Of a stretch of 5,993 nucleotides of DNA, positions 1 to 5,196 are shown piece after piece. The DNA comes from Syntrophobacterales bacterium. Its GTDB lineage: Bacteria; Desulfobacterota; Syntrophobacteria; BM002. The notes beneath the pieces are model-generated. The model did no database searches, was not told where the DNA came from, and worked only from the letters and a program-made list of their open reading frames with translations. Position 1 is the first letter of the stretch, and the number at the start of each line of letters is the position of its first letter. The translations under genes and the position numbers were made by a program. Location of the stretch: NCBI GenBank assembly GCA_030613915.1, contig JAUWKY010000162.1:1-5993 (forward strand), read 5' to 3'.

Positions 1-30
1 GACTGCCGCAAGAGGGGAAAGAGCATTGAG

Positions 31-45
31 GCCCCCTCAAGGGGC
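31..45. repeat. Short GC hairpin at left edge
   Basis: GCCCC (31-35), loop CTCAA, GGGGC (41-45) form a perfect 5-bp stem. No T run follows, so it is not a standard intrinsic terminator. One forward frame entering from the left edge ends at a TGA at 27-29, directly before this stem, so it could mark the end of a gene lying mostly outside the window. Only eight codons are visible, too few to call that gene. Confidence 0.35.
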
Positions 46-47
46 TG

Positions 48-96
48 CCTGCTACCAGCTGCTTCCTGCCACCTGAGTTCCTGCCAGCTGAGTTCC
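48..96. repeat. 15-bp tandem repeat
   Basis: TTCCTGCCACCTGAG (63-77) is followed directly by TTCCTGCCAGCTGAG (78-92), with one mismatch, and then by a partial third start TTCC (93-96). A degenerate further unit precedes it at 48-63. It lies in non-coding DNA and may be a simple slippage repeat. No function can be read from it. Confidence 0.6.
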
Positions 97-118
97 GGTT
101 GCACATCTATCCGGGCAG

Positions 119-136
119 TGCACATAATCATGTGCA
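119..136. promoter_or_regulatory. Putative sigma-54 activator site (dyad 1)
   Basis: TGCACAT-AATC-ATGTGCA is a perfect 7-bp inverted repeat with a 4-bp spacer. It resembles the NtrC-type operator form TGCACC-N5-GGTGCA. Its centre lies about 205 bp upstream of the -24 element of the sigma-54 promoter at 331-346, a usual distance for enhancer-binding proteins. An 18-bp site with 15 identities occurs at 4200-4217, ahead of the second sigma-54 promoter. A weaker tandem half-site (TGCACAT, 100-106, with right arm CCGGGCA at 111-117) sits 19 bp to the left, as expected for cooperative binding. The protein that binds is not known. Confidence 0.6.
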
Positions 137-223
137 GAAGAGATGAGTGCTTGATATCTCAACACTATTTATGGGGTAGAGGTTGCTATTTCAAAGGGGC
201 GACTATCTTGGACACTGTGCAAA

Positions 224-240
224 CCTACCTGCAGGGTAGG
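224..240. repeat. Small inverted repeat CCTACC/GGTAGG
   Basis: CCTACC (224-229), spacer TGCAG, GGTAGG (235-240) is a perfect 6-bp dyad between the putative activator site and the sigma-54 promoter. It could be a protein binding site. No T run follows, so it is not a terminator. An AT-rich run (about 264-286, TAATTAATTAATTATATTAA) follows, where DNA bending between enhancer and promoter would be expected; no clean IHF consensus was found. Confidence 0.35.
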
Positions 241-330
241 GATTTAACGTCTTTTTATCTGCCAATAATTAATTAATTATATTAACTGCTTAGATGTAAA
301 TTTCCTCATATTTCTCCGCATTGCCCACTC

Positions 331-346
331 TGGTACCGACCTTGCT
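331..346 (+). promoter_or_regulatory. Sigma-54 (RpoN) promoter for the small peptide gene
   Basis: TGGTACCGACCTTGCT matches the sigma-54 consensus TGGCACG-N4-TTGCW at nearly all informative positions. GG (332-333) and GC (344-345) have the required 10-nt spacing. With the C of GC at -12, transcription should start near 357. That gives a leader of about 59 nt before the ATG at 416 and a transcript of about 225 nt ending at the terminator 550-581. The enhancer-like dyad upstream supports the call. Confidence 0.8.
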
Positions 347-401
347 CTATGTCCCTCCATTCCATTCAAGAAAGGCGCATAAATCTTTTGGACAACATGA
401 G

Positions 402-407
402 AGGAGG
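402..407 (+). promoter_or_regulatory. Shine-Dalgarno of the small peptide gene
   Basis: A perfect AGGAGG lies 8 nt before the ATG at 416, within the purine-rich run GAGAGGAGGGAGGAG. Such a strong site in front of a 33-codon frame is the main evidence that this short frame is translated. Confidence 0.85.
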
Positions 408-415
408 GAGGAGTT

Positions 416-517
416 ATGAAAAAGACGAAGAGGATTTTGGTGCAATTGCTTATTACTGGTAGCATTATTGCTATGTATGTACTACCGGCGCTGGCTCAAG
501 GGGGCGGGGGGGCCTAA
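416..517 (+). CDS. 33-aa exported micropeptide (signal peptide plus QGGGGA)
   Basis: The protein starts MKKTKR, a basic n-region (Lys2, Lys3, Lys5, Arg6). A hydrophobic core spans residues 7-23, followed by a PALA signal peptidase I site, so cleavage is expected after Ala27. The predicted mature product is only QGGGGA, whose N-terminal Gln could cyclise to pyroglutamate. The gene is a complete unit: sigma-54 promoter at 331-346, perfect SD at 402-407, stop TAA at 515-517, terminator at 550-581. I do not recognise the family. Its position ahead of an Opp-type binding protein and a sensor kinase suggests an exported peptide signal, or a signal-peptide-derived one. Other readings are a small membrane peptide, a type I toxin-like peptide, or a leader frame on a regulatory RNA. 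The tail is encoded by a G5-C-G7 tract, where an indel would change the C-terminus. Translation and export are well supported; the function is unknown. Confidence 0.8.
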   Translation: MKKTKRILVQLLITGSIIAMYVLPALAQGGGGA

Positions 518-522
518 TTACG

Positions 523-539
523 ACCAACGTGTGGTTGGT
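523..539 (+). repeat. Hairpin just after the peptide stop codon
   Basis: ACCAAC (523-528), loop GTGTG, GTTGGT (534-539) forms a perfect 6-bp stem five nt after the TAA. It lies between the peptide frame and the main terminator. It may help protect or fold the 3' end of the short transcript. Confidence 0.5.
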
Positions 540-549
540 TGGTGTGAGA

Positions 550-581
550 AGCATAGTCCTGCGGGGCTGTGCTTTTTTTTT
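550..581 (+). terminator. Strong intrinsic terminator of the peptide gene
   Basis: AGCATAGTCC (550-559) pairs with GGGCTGTGCT (564-573) over 10 bp, including two G-U pairs. The loop TGCG closed by C-G is a stable UNCG-type tetraloop. A run of nine T (573-581) follows. This is a textbook rho-independent terminator and separates the micropeptide unit from the binding protein gene. Confidence 0.92.
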
Positions 582-607
582 GCAAACTCTCCGAAAGCTG
601 TTATAGT
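579..607 (+). promoter_or_regulatory. Possible sigma-70 promoter for the binding protein and kinase
   Basis: TTTGCA (579-584, 4 of 6 to TTGACA) and TATAGT (602-607, 5 of 6 to TATAAT) are 17 nt apart. Transcription would begin near 614, about 60 nt before the ATG at 674. It overlaps the T run of the terminator, a compact arrangement. With the terminator upstream, the downstream genes need some promoter here, and this is the best candidate seen. Confidence 0.4.
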
Positions 608-673
608 AGTCATCTCACAGAGCTAAGATAGAGCGTGGCTTGCCAGGAACAAATCAGAAGCGGATGAAAGCTC

Positions 674-2278
674 ATGAGAAGACTGCTAGTGTCACTTACT
701 GTCATACTGAGCTTTATCATCAGTTGTCAGCAAGAGCCTACCGGACCTCCCGAAAAAGTTCAACCGGAAGTCAGAACAGGAGGCGTCTATCGGGCTCCCC
801 TTTCCTGGAGTCCGAGAACCCTAGACCCGGCCTTTTCCACCGATATCTACTCTGTAACGCTGATTCAACAAGTCTTTGACGGTTTGGTTCAATTTGACCA
901 GAACCTAAATGTGGTGCCGGCCCTGGCGACTAGTTGGATGGTTTCGGCTGATGGCCTGGTCTATACGTTTAATCTCAGGTCGAATGCGAACTTCCACAAC
1001 GGCCGGCAAGTTACTGCTGAGGACTTTGTCTATTCATTCACCCGCATCCTGGATCCCAAAGAAGAGTCCAGCGCTCTTAGTTTTTTTGAAAGACTCAAGG
1101 GGGCTGCTGCCTACCGCAACGGTGAAAGTAATGAAGTTTCGGGTCTTAGGGCATTAGACGCCCATACTTTGGAGATCACGATCAACGAACCTTACGCACC
1201 ATTTCTCCCAGTTTTGGCAATGATCAGTTCGAAGGTGGTTCCCAGAGAAGAGGTCGAGCGGTGGGGCAAGGACTTCGGCCATCACCCGGTTGGCACTGGC
1301 GCCTTTCGCCTGGAGTCCTGGGAAGGTAATCAGATTGTCCTCAGTGCAAATCCTGACTACCATGAGGGTCCCCCTCATTTGGATCGAGTCGTCTACACCA
1401 TCTATGCCGGGGCGCAACGTCAGAAGATCTTGCAGGAGTTTTTGGCAGATCGCCTGGAGGAAGCAGCTGTATTCGGAGCAGATCGAGAAGAAATGGCGCA
1501 GACAACCGTCTATCAATTCGTCAGGAAGCCCAGCCTGAGCCTGCAGTTTTATGGAATGAATTGCACCAGTGCTCCTTTGAAAGATAAACGGGTACGGCAA
1601 GCTTTAGGTTGGGCCATCAACAAAGAAGAAATCATTCGTGAGGTGTTCAAAGATCAATTCATTCCAGCGGAAACAATCCTGCCGCCCGGCATGACCGGCT
1701 ATACTCCGGAAAACGCCGCTTACGGTTATGACCCAAAAAGGGCCAAAGAACTTCTAGCTAAGGCCGGGTATGGTCCATCGCAAAAAAAGCTGTCATTGAC
1801 TCTCCTGTCTGCTTCGAAATCAAACGTGGCCCAGAAGGAATTGGCCATGGTGGCAGCGCACTTAGCCGCGGTGGGGGTTGAACTGCAAATCAAGTATGAA
1901 ACTGACTGGCCTACTTTTGAAGCGACCCTAAACTCCGGCAGATTTCAGTTGTATCGTTACTTCTGGTCTGCCGACATTCCAGATCCCGACAATTTCCTCA
2001 ATGTAATTTGCGGATCTGACTCTCTGTACAACTTCATGCGCTACAGCAACCCCAAAGTGGATCGCCTCCTCTCCCAGGCTCTGGTGGAGACCGATATTAT
2101 CAAACGGGTGAGGCTGTATCGGGAGGCAGAGGGCATGATTTTGGAAGATGCTCCAATGATTCCCTTTATGTATTGGGTCTTCGAGTCCGTGTTTCAGCCT
2201 TATGTGAAGGGCCTGGAAATTAGCGCTCTTGGAAGCCCATACATTCCTTTGAAAAAAATCTGGCTGGACAAACAGTAG
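674..2278 (+). CDS. Family 5 extracellular solute-binding lipoprotein (Opp/Dpp-type)
   Basis: This 534-aa protein belongs to the SBP_bac_5 family, which binds oligopeptides, dipeptides, nickel and similar ligands outside the inner membrane. Residues 1-17 are a lipoprotein signal peptide with lipobox IISC; Cys18 is the lipidated residue and Gln19 does not signal inner-membrane retention. The family signature spans about residues 83-121, including NFHNGRQVTAEDFVYSF. Other typical blocks are PVGTGAFRL (205-213), RQALGWAINKEEI (308-320), YDPKRAKELLAKAGY (352-366), WSADIPDPDNFL (431-442) and APMIPFMYW (493-501). The length is normal for the family. The SD is weak; this start is chosen because it gives the signal peptide directly. 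No permease or ATPase genes lie nearby. A sensor kinase follows after 72 nt with no terminator between, so the two are probably co-transcribed. A sensing role beside or instead of uptake is likely. The ligand is not identifiable; a peptide is the family default. Confidence 0.93.
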   Translation: MRRLLVSLTVILSFIISCQQEPTGPPEKVQPEVRTGGVYRAPLSWSPRTLDPAFSTDIYSVTLIQQVFDGLVQFDQNLNVVPALATSWMVSADGLVYTFNLRSNANFHNGRQVTAEDFVYSFTRILDPKEESSALSFFERLKGAAAYRNGESNEVSGLRALDAHTLEITINEPYAPFLPVLAMISSKVVPREEVERWGKDFGHHPVGTGAFRLESWEGNQIVLSANPDYHEGPPHLDRVVYTIYAGAQRQKILQEFLADRLEEAAVFGADREEMAQTTVYQFVRKPSLSLQFYGMNCTSAPLKDKRVRQALGWAINKEEIIREVFKDQFIPAETILPPGMTGYTPENAAYGYDPKRAKELLAKAGYGPSQKKLSLTLLSASKSNVAQKELAMVAAHLAAVGVELQIKYETDWPTFEATLNSGRFQLYRYFWSADIPDPDNFLNVICGSDSLYNFMRYSNPKVDRLLSQALVETDIIKRVRLYREAEGMILEDAPMIPFMYWVFESVFQPYVKGLEISALGSPYIPLKKIWLDKQ

Positions 2279-2350
2279 CCTTTCAACTTCTCCTTTTGAT
2301 GGCTCACGTCAGTTGTCCGCAGTCTAACAAACATCAACGGACAGCGCTGA

Positions 2351-4174
2351 ATGTCCTGGTTTCCCCGCAAAATAAGCCTCAAAACCCGGTTCATGGTTGC
2401 CACCGGCGCGGTTGTCTTTGCGTTGATGGTGATTATCATCGTGCTGGTTGGGCACCGCTCCAGCCGGAGCATTAAACAGGAGGTCGAAGTGCGCGGCTTC
2501 GCTGTCGCCCACAGTATTGCTGCTGTTTCCACTCAGGCACTCGTTACCTACAATTACATCACTTTGGAACAGCATGCCGAGCAGGCCAGCCAGGGTGCTG
2601 ACATTGTCTATGTCATCATACTTGATAAGGAAAAAAAGGTGGCAACGTTTAGCGGCCACAGTGGCTGGCAGGGAAAATACTTGGATGATGCTGTGAACCG
2701 AAAAGCGCTGGCTGCCAACACTGCTGTTATCCAGTCTGTTTTGTGGGAAGAAACTGGTGAGCGTGTAATGGACATCGCTGTGCCGGTTTTCATCCCCGGG
2801 TCCGAGATGAAGTGGGGCACGGTGCGAGTGGGACTTTCACTTGAACGGATGTATTGGCAAATTCGACGGACCCAGCTGGTCCTGGTGGGAATCGGCACGG
2901 TGGCCCTTATTCTTGGACTGGTTGGGGCCCAGGTCATGGCCGGCCGCATCACGAAGCCTTTGGGGCAAGTAGTTGAAGCAACCATCGCCGCCGCTGGAGG
3001 CGATTTGGGTCAGCAACTAGATATTCACACCAGGGACGAAGTGGAGGATCTGGCAAACAGCTTCAATACCATGGTCAACGAGATCTTGTCGCAGCGCGGG
3101 CAACTGGAGCAGCGGCTGGATGAGATCCTAGAGCTGAAAAGCTACAACGATATGATCTTGGCCTCCATGACCAATGGCCTGATAACCCTGGATCTGGAGG
3201 AACGGGTTGTTAGTGTCAATGGAACAGCTGAGTCCATACTGGGGCTGGAGGGTAGGCACTGGCAGGGTACAAGCTTCCGCAATCTATGGCCCGAGGACAA
3301 TCCATTTGTCCGAATGCTGGAAAAATGCCTGCATACACAGACTCCTTGCCGCAACCAGGAGATATCATTGGACACAGGAGAGGGAGAGCAACGCACTCTC
3401 ATGATAAATACCTCATTTCTAGAGGATGGGCGGGAAGAGAAGATGGGGGTCCTGGTGGTCATCAACGACATTACCGAACTAAAGGTCTTGGAGGCTCGCA
3501 TGCGGCAAAGTGATAGACTGGCCGCCTTGGGAACACTATCAGCCGGACTCGCCCACGAAATCCGCAATCCGCTCTCTGCCATTAAAACCTTTGTCCAACT
3601 CTTGCCTAGAAAGCTCTCCAACCCAGCTTTTTTCGATAAATTTCAGCTTACCGTCCCCCGTGAGCTCAACCGGATAAATGATCTGATAGAAGACCTACTG
3701 GAATTGGCAAGGCCACCCAAGCTGAAGTTCAAAATGACCACTCTGGGGGATTGCCTTACACAGGTGGCGGACCTTTATCGCGATAAACTCGAGGAGGCTG
3801 GCATCACATTCGAGATACGCCAGGAAGGGGTTCTACCGGAAATTTGGGGCGATCAGGAACATTTGGTGCGAGCTTTTTCAAATCTTATCATGAACGCCCA
3901 GCAGGCAATGGTTGACGGTGGTACGCTCATTATCGAGGTGGGACCGCTCGAAGGTGGGGTGATGCTTCAGTTCAAAGACACAGGAGTGGGTATGGACCAA
4001 ACCACGAAAGACAACATATTCGATCCTTTCTTTACCACCAAAGACAGCGGTACCGGTCTTGGTCTGGCTATGACACACAAGATCATCGAGGAGCACGGCG
4101 GCGATATCCAGGTTGAAAGTTCGGTTGGACAGGGGACTACCTTTACCCTGACGTTACCTGATGTCCAAGGTTGA
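2351..4174 (+). CDS. Membrane sensor histidine kinase (periplasmic sensor-HAMP-PAS-HisKA-HATPase)
   Basis: This 607-aa kinase has a first membrane helix at about 15-35, an extracytoplasmic domain at about 36-173, a second helix at about 174-197, HAMP at about 197-250, a short coiled coil (about 243-262) and a PAS domain at about 263-375. HisKA contains the H-box LAHEIRNPLSA with phospho-acceptor His402. The ATPase domain has the N-box NLIMNAQQAM (Asn515), G1 DTGVGMD (543-549), F-box DPFFTTK (558-564) and G2 GTGLGLAM (567-574). All catalytic motifs are intact. The layout is that of the NtrB/AtoS/ZraS group, kinases often paired with sigma-54 activators. The outer domain (YNYITLEQ, then IVYVIILDKEKKVATFS) reads like a PAS-like/Cache fold, which usually binds small ligands or a binding protein; this is inferred. 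The start at 2351 keeps basic residues before the first helix; Met15 is a less likely alternative. The SD is weak. Its likely upstream partner is the binding lipoprotein. The receiver at 4759 is the nearest possible phosphorylation partner but is 584 nt away. Confidence 0.93.
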   Translation: MSWFPRKISLKTRFMVATGAVVFALMVIIIVLVGHRSSRSIKQEVEVRGFAVAHSIAAVSTQALVTYNYITLEQHAEQASQGADIVYVIILDKEKKVATFSGHSGWQGKYLDDAVNRKALAANTAVIQSVLWEETGERVMDIAVPVFIPGSEMKWGTVRVGLSLERMYWQIRRTQLVLVGIGTVALILGLVGAQVMAGRITKPLGQVVEATIAAAGGDLGQQLDIHTRDEVEDLANSFNTMVNEILSQRGQLEQRLDEILELKSYNDMILASMTNGLITLDLEERVVSVNGTAESILGLEGRHWQGTSFRNLWPEDNPFVRMLEKCLHTQTPCRNQEISLDTGEGEQRTLMINTSFLEDGREEKMGVLVVINDITELKVLEARMRQSDRLAALGTLSAGLAHEIRNPLSAIKTFVQLLPRKLSNPAFFDKFQLTVPRELNRINDLIEDLLELARPPKLKFKMTTLGDCLTQVADLYRDKLEEAGITFEIRQEGVLPEIWGDQEHLVRAFSNLIMNAQQAMVDGGTLIIEVGPLEGGVMLQFKDTGVGMDQTTKDNIFDPFFTTKDSGTGLGLAMTHKIIEEHGGDIQVESSVGQGTTFTLTLPDVQG

Positions 4175-4199
4175 GCTCTGCCCATATTTGTGGGGCCGT

Positions 4200-4217
4200 T
4201 GTACATAATCATAGGCA
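4200..4217. promoter_or_regulatory. Putative sigma-54 activator site (copy 2)
   Basis: TGTACATAATCATAGGCA matches the dyad at 119-136 at 15 of 18 positions, including an uninterrupted ACATAATCAT core. The right arm is more degenerate, so the dyad symmetry is weaker here. Its centre is about 109 bp upstream of the -24 element of the sigma-54 promoter at 4316-4331. The repeated pairing of this site with a sigma-54 promoter is the main evidence for its role. Confidence 0.5.
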
Positions 4218-4315
4218 TGTCCACCCAAATCCGACCTCTGCTGTTCACTGAGTGATAACGTAACTCCCCTTATTTACTGCCTTGTTGTCATCCTTCAAGC
4301 AAAACCATTCAACTC

Positions 4316-4331
4316 TGGCATCATATTTGCT
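4316..4331 (+). promoter_or_regulatory. Second sigma-54 (RpoN) promoter
   Basis: TGGCATCATATTTGCT has TGGCA and TTGCT at the consensus places. GG (4317-4318) and GC (4329-4330) are separated by exactly 10 nt. Transcription should start near 4342 and run toward the receiver gene, leaving a leader of about 417 nt that contains the hairpin and repeat block. No small peptide frame with an SD was found in that leader, so the target is either the receiver or a non-coding RNA. Confidence 0.7.
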
Positions 4332-4539
4332 CTAAGATTACACTGCTAGCCCGGCTTCCGGCTCGACTCCGTCCCCGTTTCCAGCCCGTAGGGCTTCCAG
4401 GCCGGAGGGTAGAGCCTACAGGTCGGAGAGAAGAACGGTCATATTATTCGCGCTCGCTGCGCTCCGCTCAGTCCCGCACCGCACCGCAAGCGGCATCTAC
4501 GACAAGCGGGTTCCCAGTTTCGCGGTCCGCCTTAGGCGG

Positions 4540-4578
4540 ATTCATGAAATATCCGGCAAGCCCGGATATCTCATGAAT
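4540..4578. repeat. 17-bp inverted repeat (palindromic unit)
   Basis: ATTCATGAAATATCCGG (4540-4556), loop CAAGC, and CCGGATATCTCATGAAT (4562-4578) pair over 17 bp with one mismatch. The stem TCCGCC-TTA-GGCGGA (4526-4540) abuts it on the left. The left arm recurs exactly at 4721-4737. The form suggests a dispersed palindromic (REP- or MITE-like) element rather than a terminator, because no T run follows. Confidence 0.75.
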
Positions 4579-4720
4579 TGGCGTAGTGAGACGGTGAAGA
4601 TCATTGTCCCACCGGGCAATCGCAGGGGGTTGGATCCGAGGCGTACTTGAGCAGAACGTCGCAGGATCCGACACCCGAGGACGCCCGGAAGGGCGATGAT
4701 ATCCGCCGTCGGAGCAGATG

Positions 4721-4737
4721 ATTCATGAAATATCCGG
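4721..4737. repeat. Direct copy of the 17-bp repeat unit, next to the receiver SD
   Basis: ATTCATGAAATATCCGG repeats 4540-4556 without a mismatch, 181 bp downstream in the same orientation. Only 8 nt separate it from the AGGAGG of the receiver gene. The 4540-4737 segment is therefore bounded by identical units, which could mark a small inserted element or a recombination product. Confidence 0.7.
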
Positions 4738-4745
4738 GCTATGAC

Positions 4746-4751
4746 AGGAGG
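4746..4751 (+). promoter_or_regulatory. Shine-Dalgarno that sets the receiver start
   Basis: A perfect AGGAGG lies 7 nt before the ATG at 4759. The in-frame ATG at 4741 lies upstream of this site and has no SD of its own, so 4759 is preferred. Confidence 0.85.
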
Positions 4752-4758
4752 CTTGATT

Positions 4759-5124
4759 ATGGCTTGGCTGGATAGAGAAATAGTGGTGGTGGATGATGAT
4801 CAGGGGATTCTGGAATCGTTTGATGCCATGCTCGGAGACGATTACCCCCTGGTGACCCTGGACAATGGATTTGAGGCTATTGAGTACGTAAAATCTCACA
4901 AGCCCAAACTTATCTTCCTGGACATCAAGATGCCGGGCATGGATGGTATAGAGGTGCTCAAGAGACTGCGGCAAGACAAGGTCGATGCGGCAGTAGTAAT
5001 CGTCACTGCCACGACAAAAGCGCACTATGAGGAAGAGGCAGAAGAGTTGGGCATAACCGCTTACCTGCGCAAACCGTTTGAAGTTGATGATGTGGAAGAT
5101 ATAGCCAGACGGGTGTTACATTGA
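4759..5124 (+). CDS. Single-domain response regulator (CheY-like receiver)
   Basis: This 121-aa protein is a complete receiver domain with no output domain. The acidic pocket is Asp12-Asp13 in VVVDDD, the phospho-acceptor is Asp55 in LIFLDIKMPGMDG, the switch Thr is Thr83 in VIVTAT, and Lys105 is in LRKPF. All are intact, so phosphorylation should work. The start is set by the AGGAGG at 4746-4751; using the ATG at 4741 would add six residues encoded across the SD. With no DNA-binding or sigma-54 AAA+ domain it must act through protein contact, for example in a phosphorelay or on a kinase or effector. The kinase at 2351-4174 is the obvious candidate partner, but a 584-nt spacer with its own promoter separates them, so pairing is inferred. 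Its stop codon lies inside the ATTGACG repeat. Confidence 0.93.
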   Translation: MAWLDREIVVVDDDQGILESFDAMLGDDYPLVTLDNGFEAIEYVKSHKPKLIFLDIKMPGMDGIEVLKRLRQDKVDAAVVIVTATTKAHYEEEAEELGITAYLRKPFEVDDVEDIARRVLH

Positions 5125-5192
5125 CGATTGACGATTGTAGAATTAAAATCTGTAGTTAAATCCACAATCTGCAATCACAAATCAACAATCTG
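5120..5192. repeat. ATTGACG tandem repeat and CAATC repeats
   Basis: ATTGACG is repeated 2.6 times (5120-5137), beginning over the receiver stop codon. CAATC-type units recur at 5166-5192 on the other side of an AT-rich centre. The two sides are roughly complementary: GATTGACGATTGT at 5126-5138 pairs with ACAATCTGCAATC at 5164-5176, 11 of 13. The region could fold as a long imperfect hairpin in the intergenic gap. Confidence 0.6.
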
Positions 5193-5196
5193 TTAG

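Larger units (their letters stand above)
4175..4758. other. 584-bp spacer between kinase and receiver: regulatory sites and repeats, no convincing gene
   Basis: The first part (4175-4340) holds a copy of the 18-bp dyad, a small palindrome TCACT-G-AGTGA (4245-4255) and a sigma-54 promoter. The second part (about 4340-4758) is GC-rich and packed with hairpins: AGCCC-GTA-GGGCT (4383-4395), TCCGCC-TTA-GGCGGA (4526-4540) and CGCCC-GGAA-GGGCG (4682-4695, a GNRA-type loop). It also has GCGCTC repeats (4450-4468) and the 17-bp repeat units. No T-run terminator follows the kinase. A 68-codon minus-strand frame (4468-4674) crosses the palindromes, lacks a family match and has no supporting SD, so it is not called. 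Confidence 0.7.

Noticed and set aside
211..224. TTGGACACTGTGCAAA as a possible sigma-54 promoter
   Set aside because: GG and GC are only 7 nt apart instead of 10, so the required spacing is not met.
1..270. Forward frame 1 is open from the left edge to a TAA at 268-270
   Set aside because: It crosses tandem repeats and dyads, is Cys-rich with no recognisable domain and shows no start signal; treated as chance openness.
397..462. 21-codon forward frame starting at the ATG 397, overlapping the micropeptide gene
   Set aside because: No SD precedes it. The AGGAGG at 402-407 is placed for the ATG at 416, and only the 416 frame encodes a signal peptide.
277..465. 62-codon minus-strand frame across the peptide promoter and gene
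   Set aside because: It is antisense to a well-supported sigma-54 promoter, SD and signal peptide frame, and has no family features or SD.
1154..1600. 148-codon minus-strand frame inside the binding protein gene
   Set aside because: Shadow of a clear SBP family 5 coding region; the protein shows no domain.
3142..3621. 159-codon minus-strand frame inside the kinase gene
   Set aside because: Shadow of the PAS/HisKA coding region, Ser/Arg-rich with no domain features.
4175..4195. GCCC/GGGC stem just after the kinase stop as a terminator
   Set aside because: Only about four base pairs with a long loop and no T run.
4468..4674. 68-codon minus-strand frame in the kinase-receiver spacer
   Set aside because: It is built largely from palindromic repeat sequence, has no recognised domain and no clear SD.
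4540..4737. CRISPR array from the repeated 17-mer
   Set aside because: Only two direct copies 181 bp apart plus an inverted one; there is no regular repeat-spacer pattern and no cas genes.
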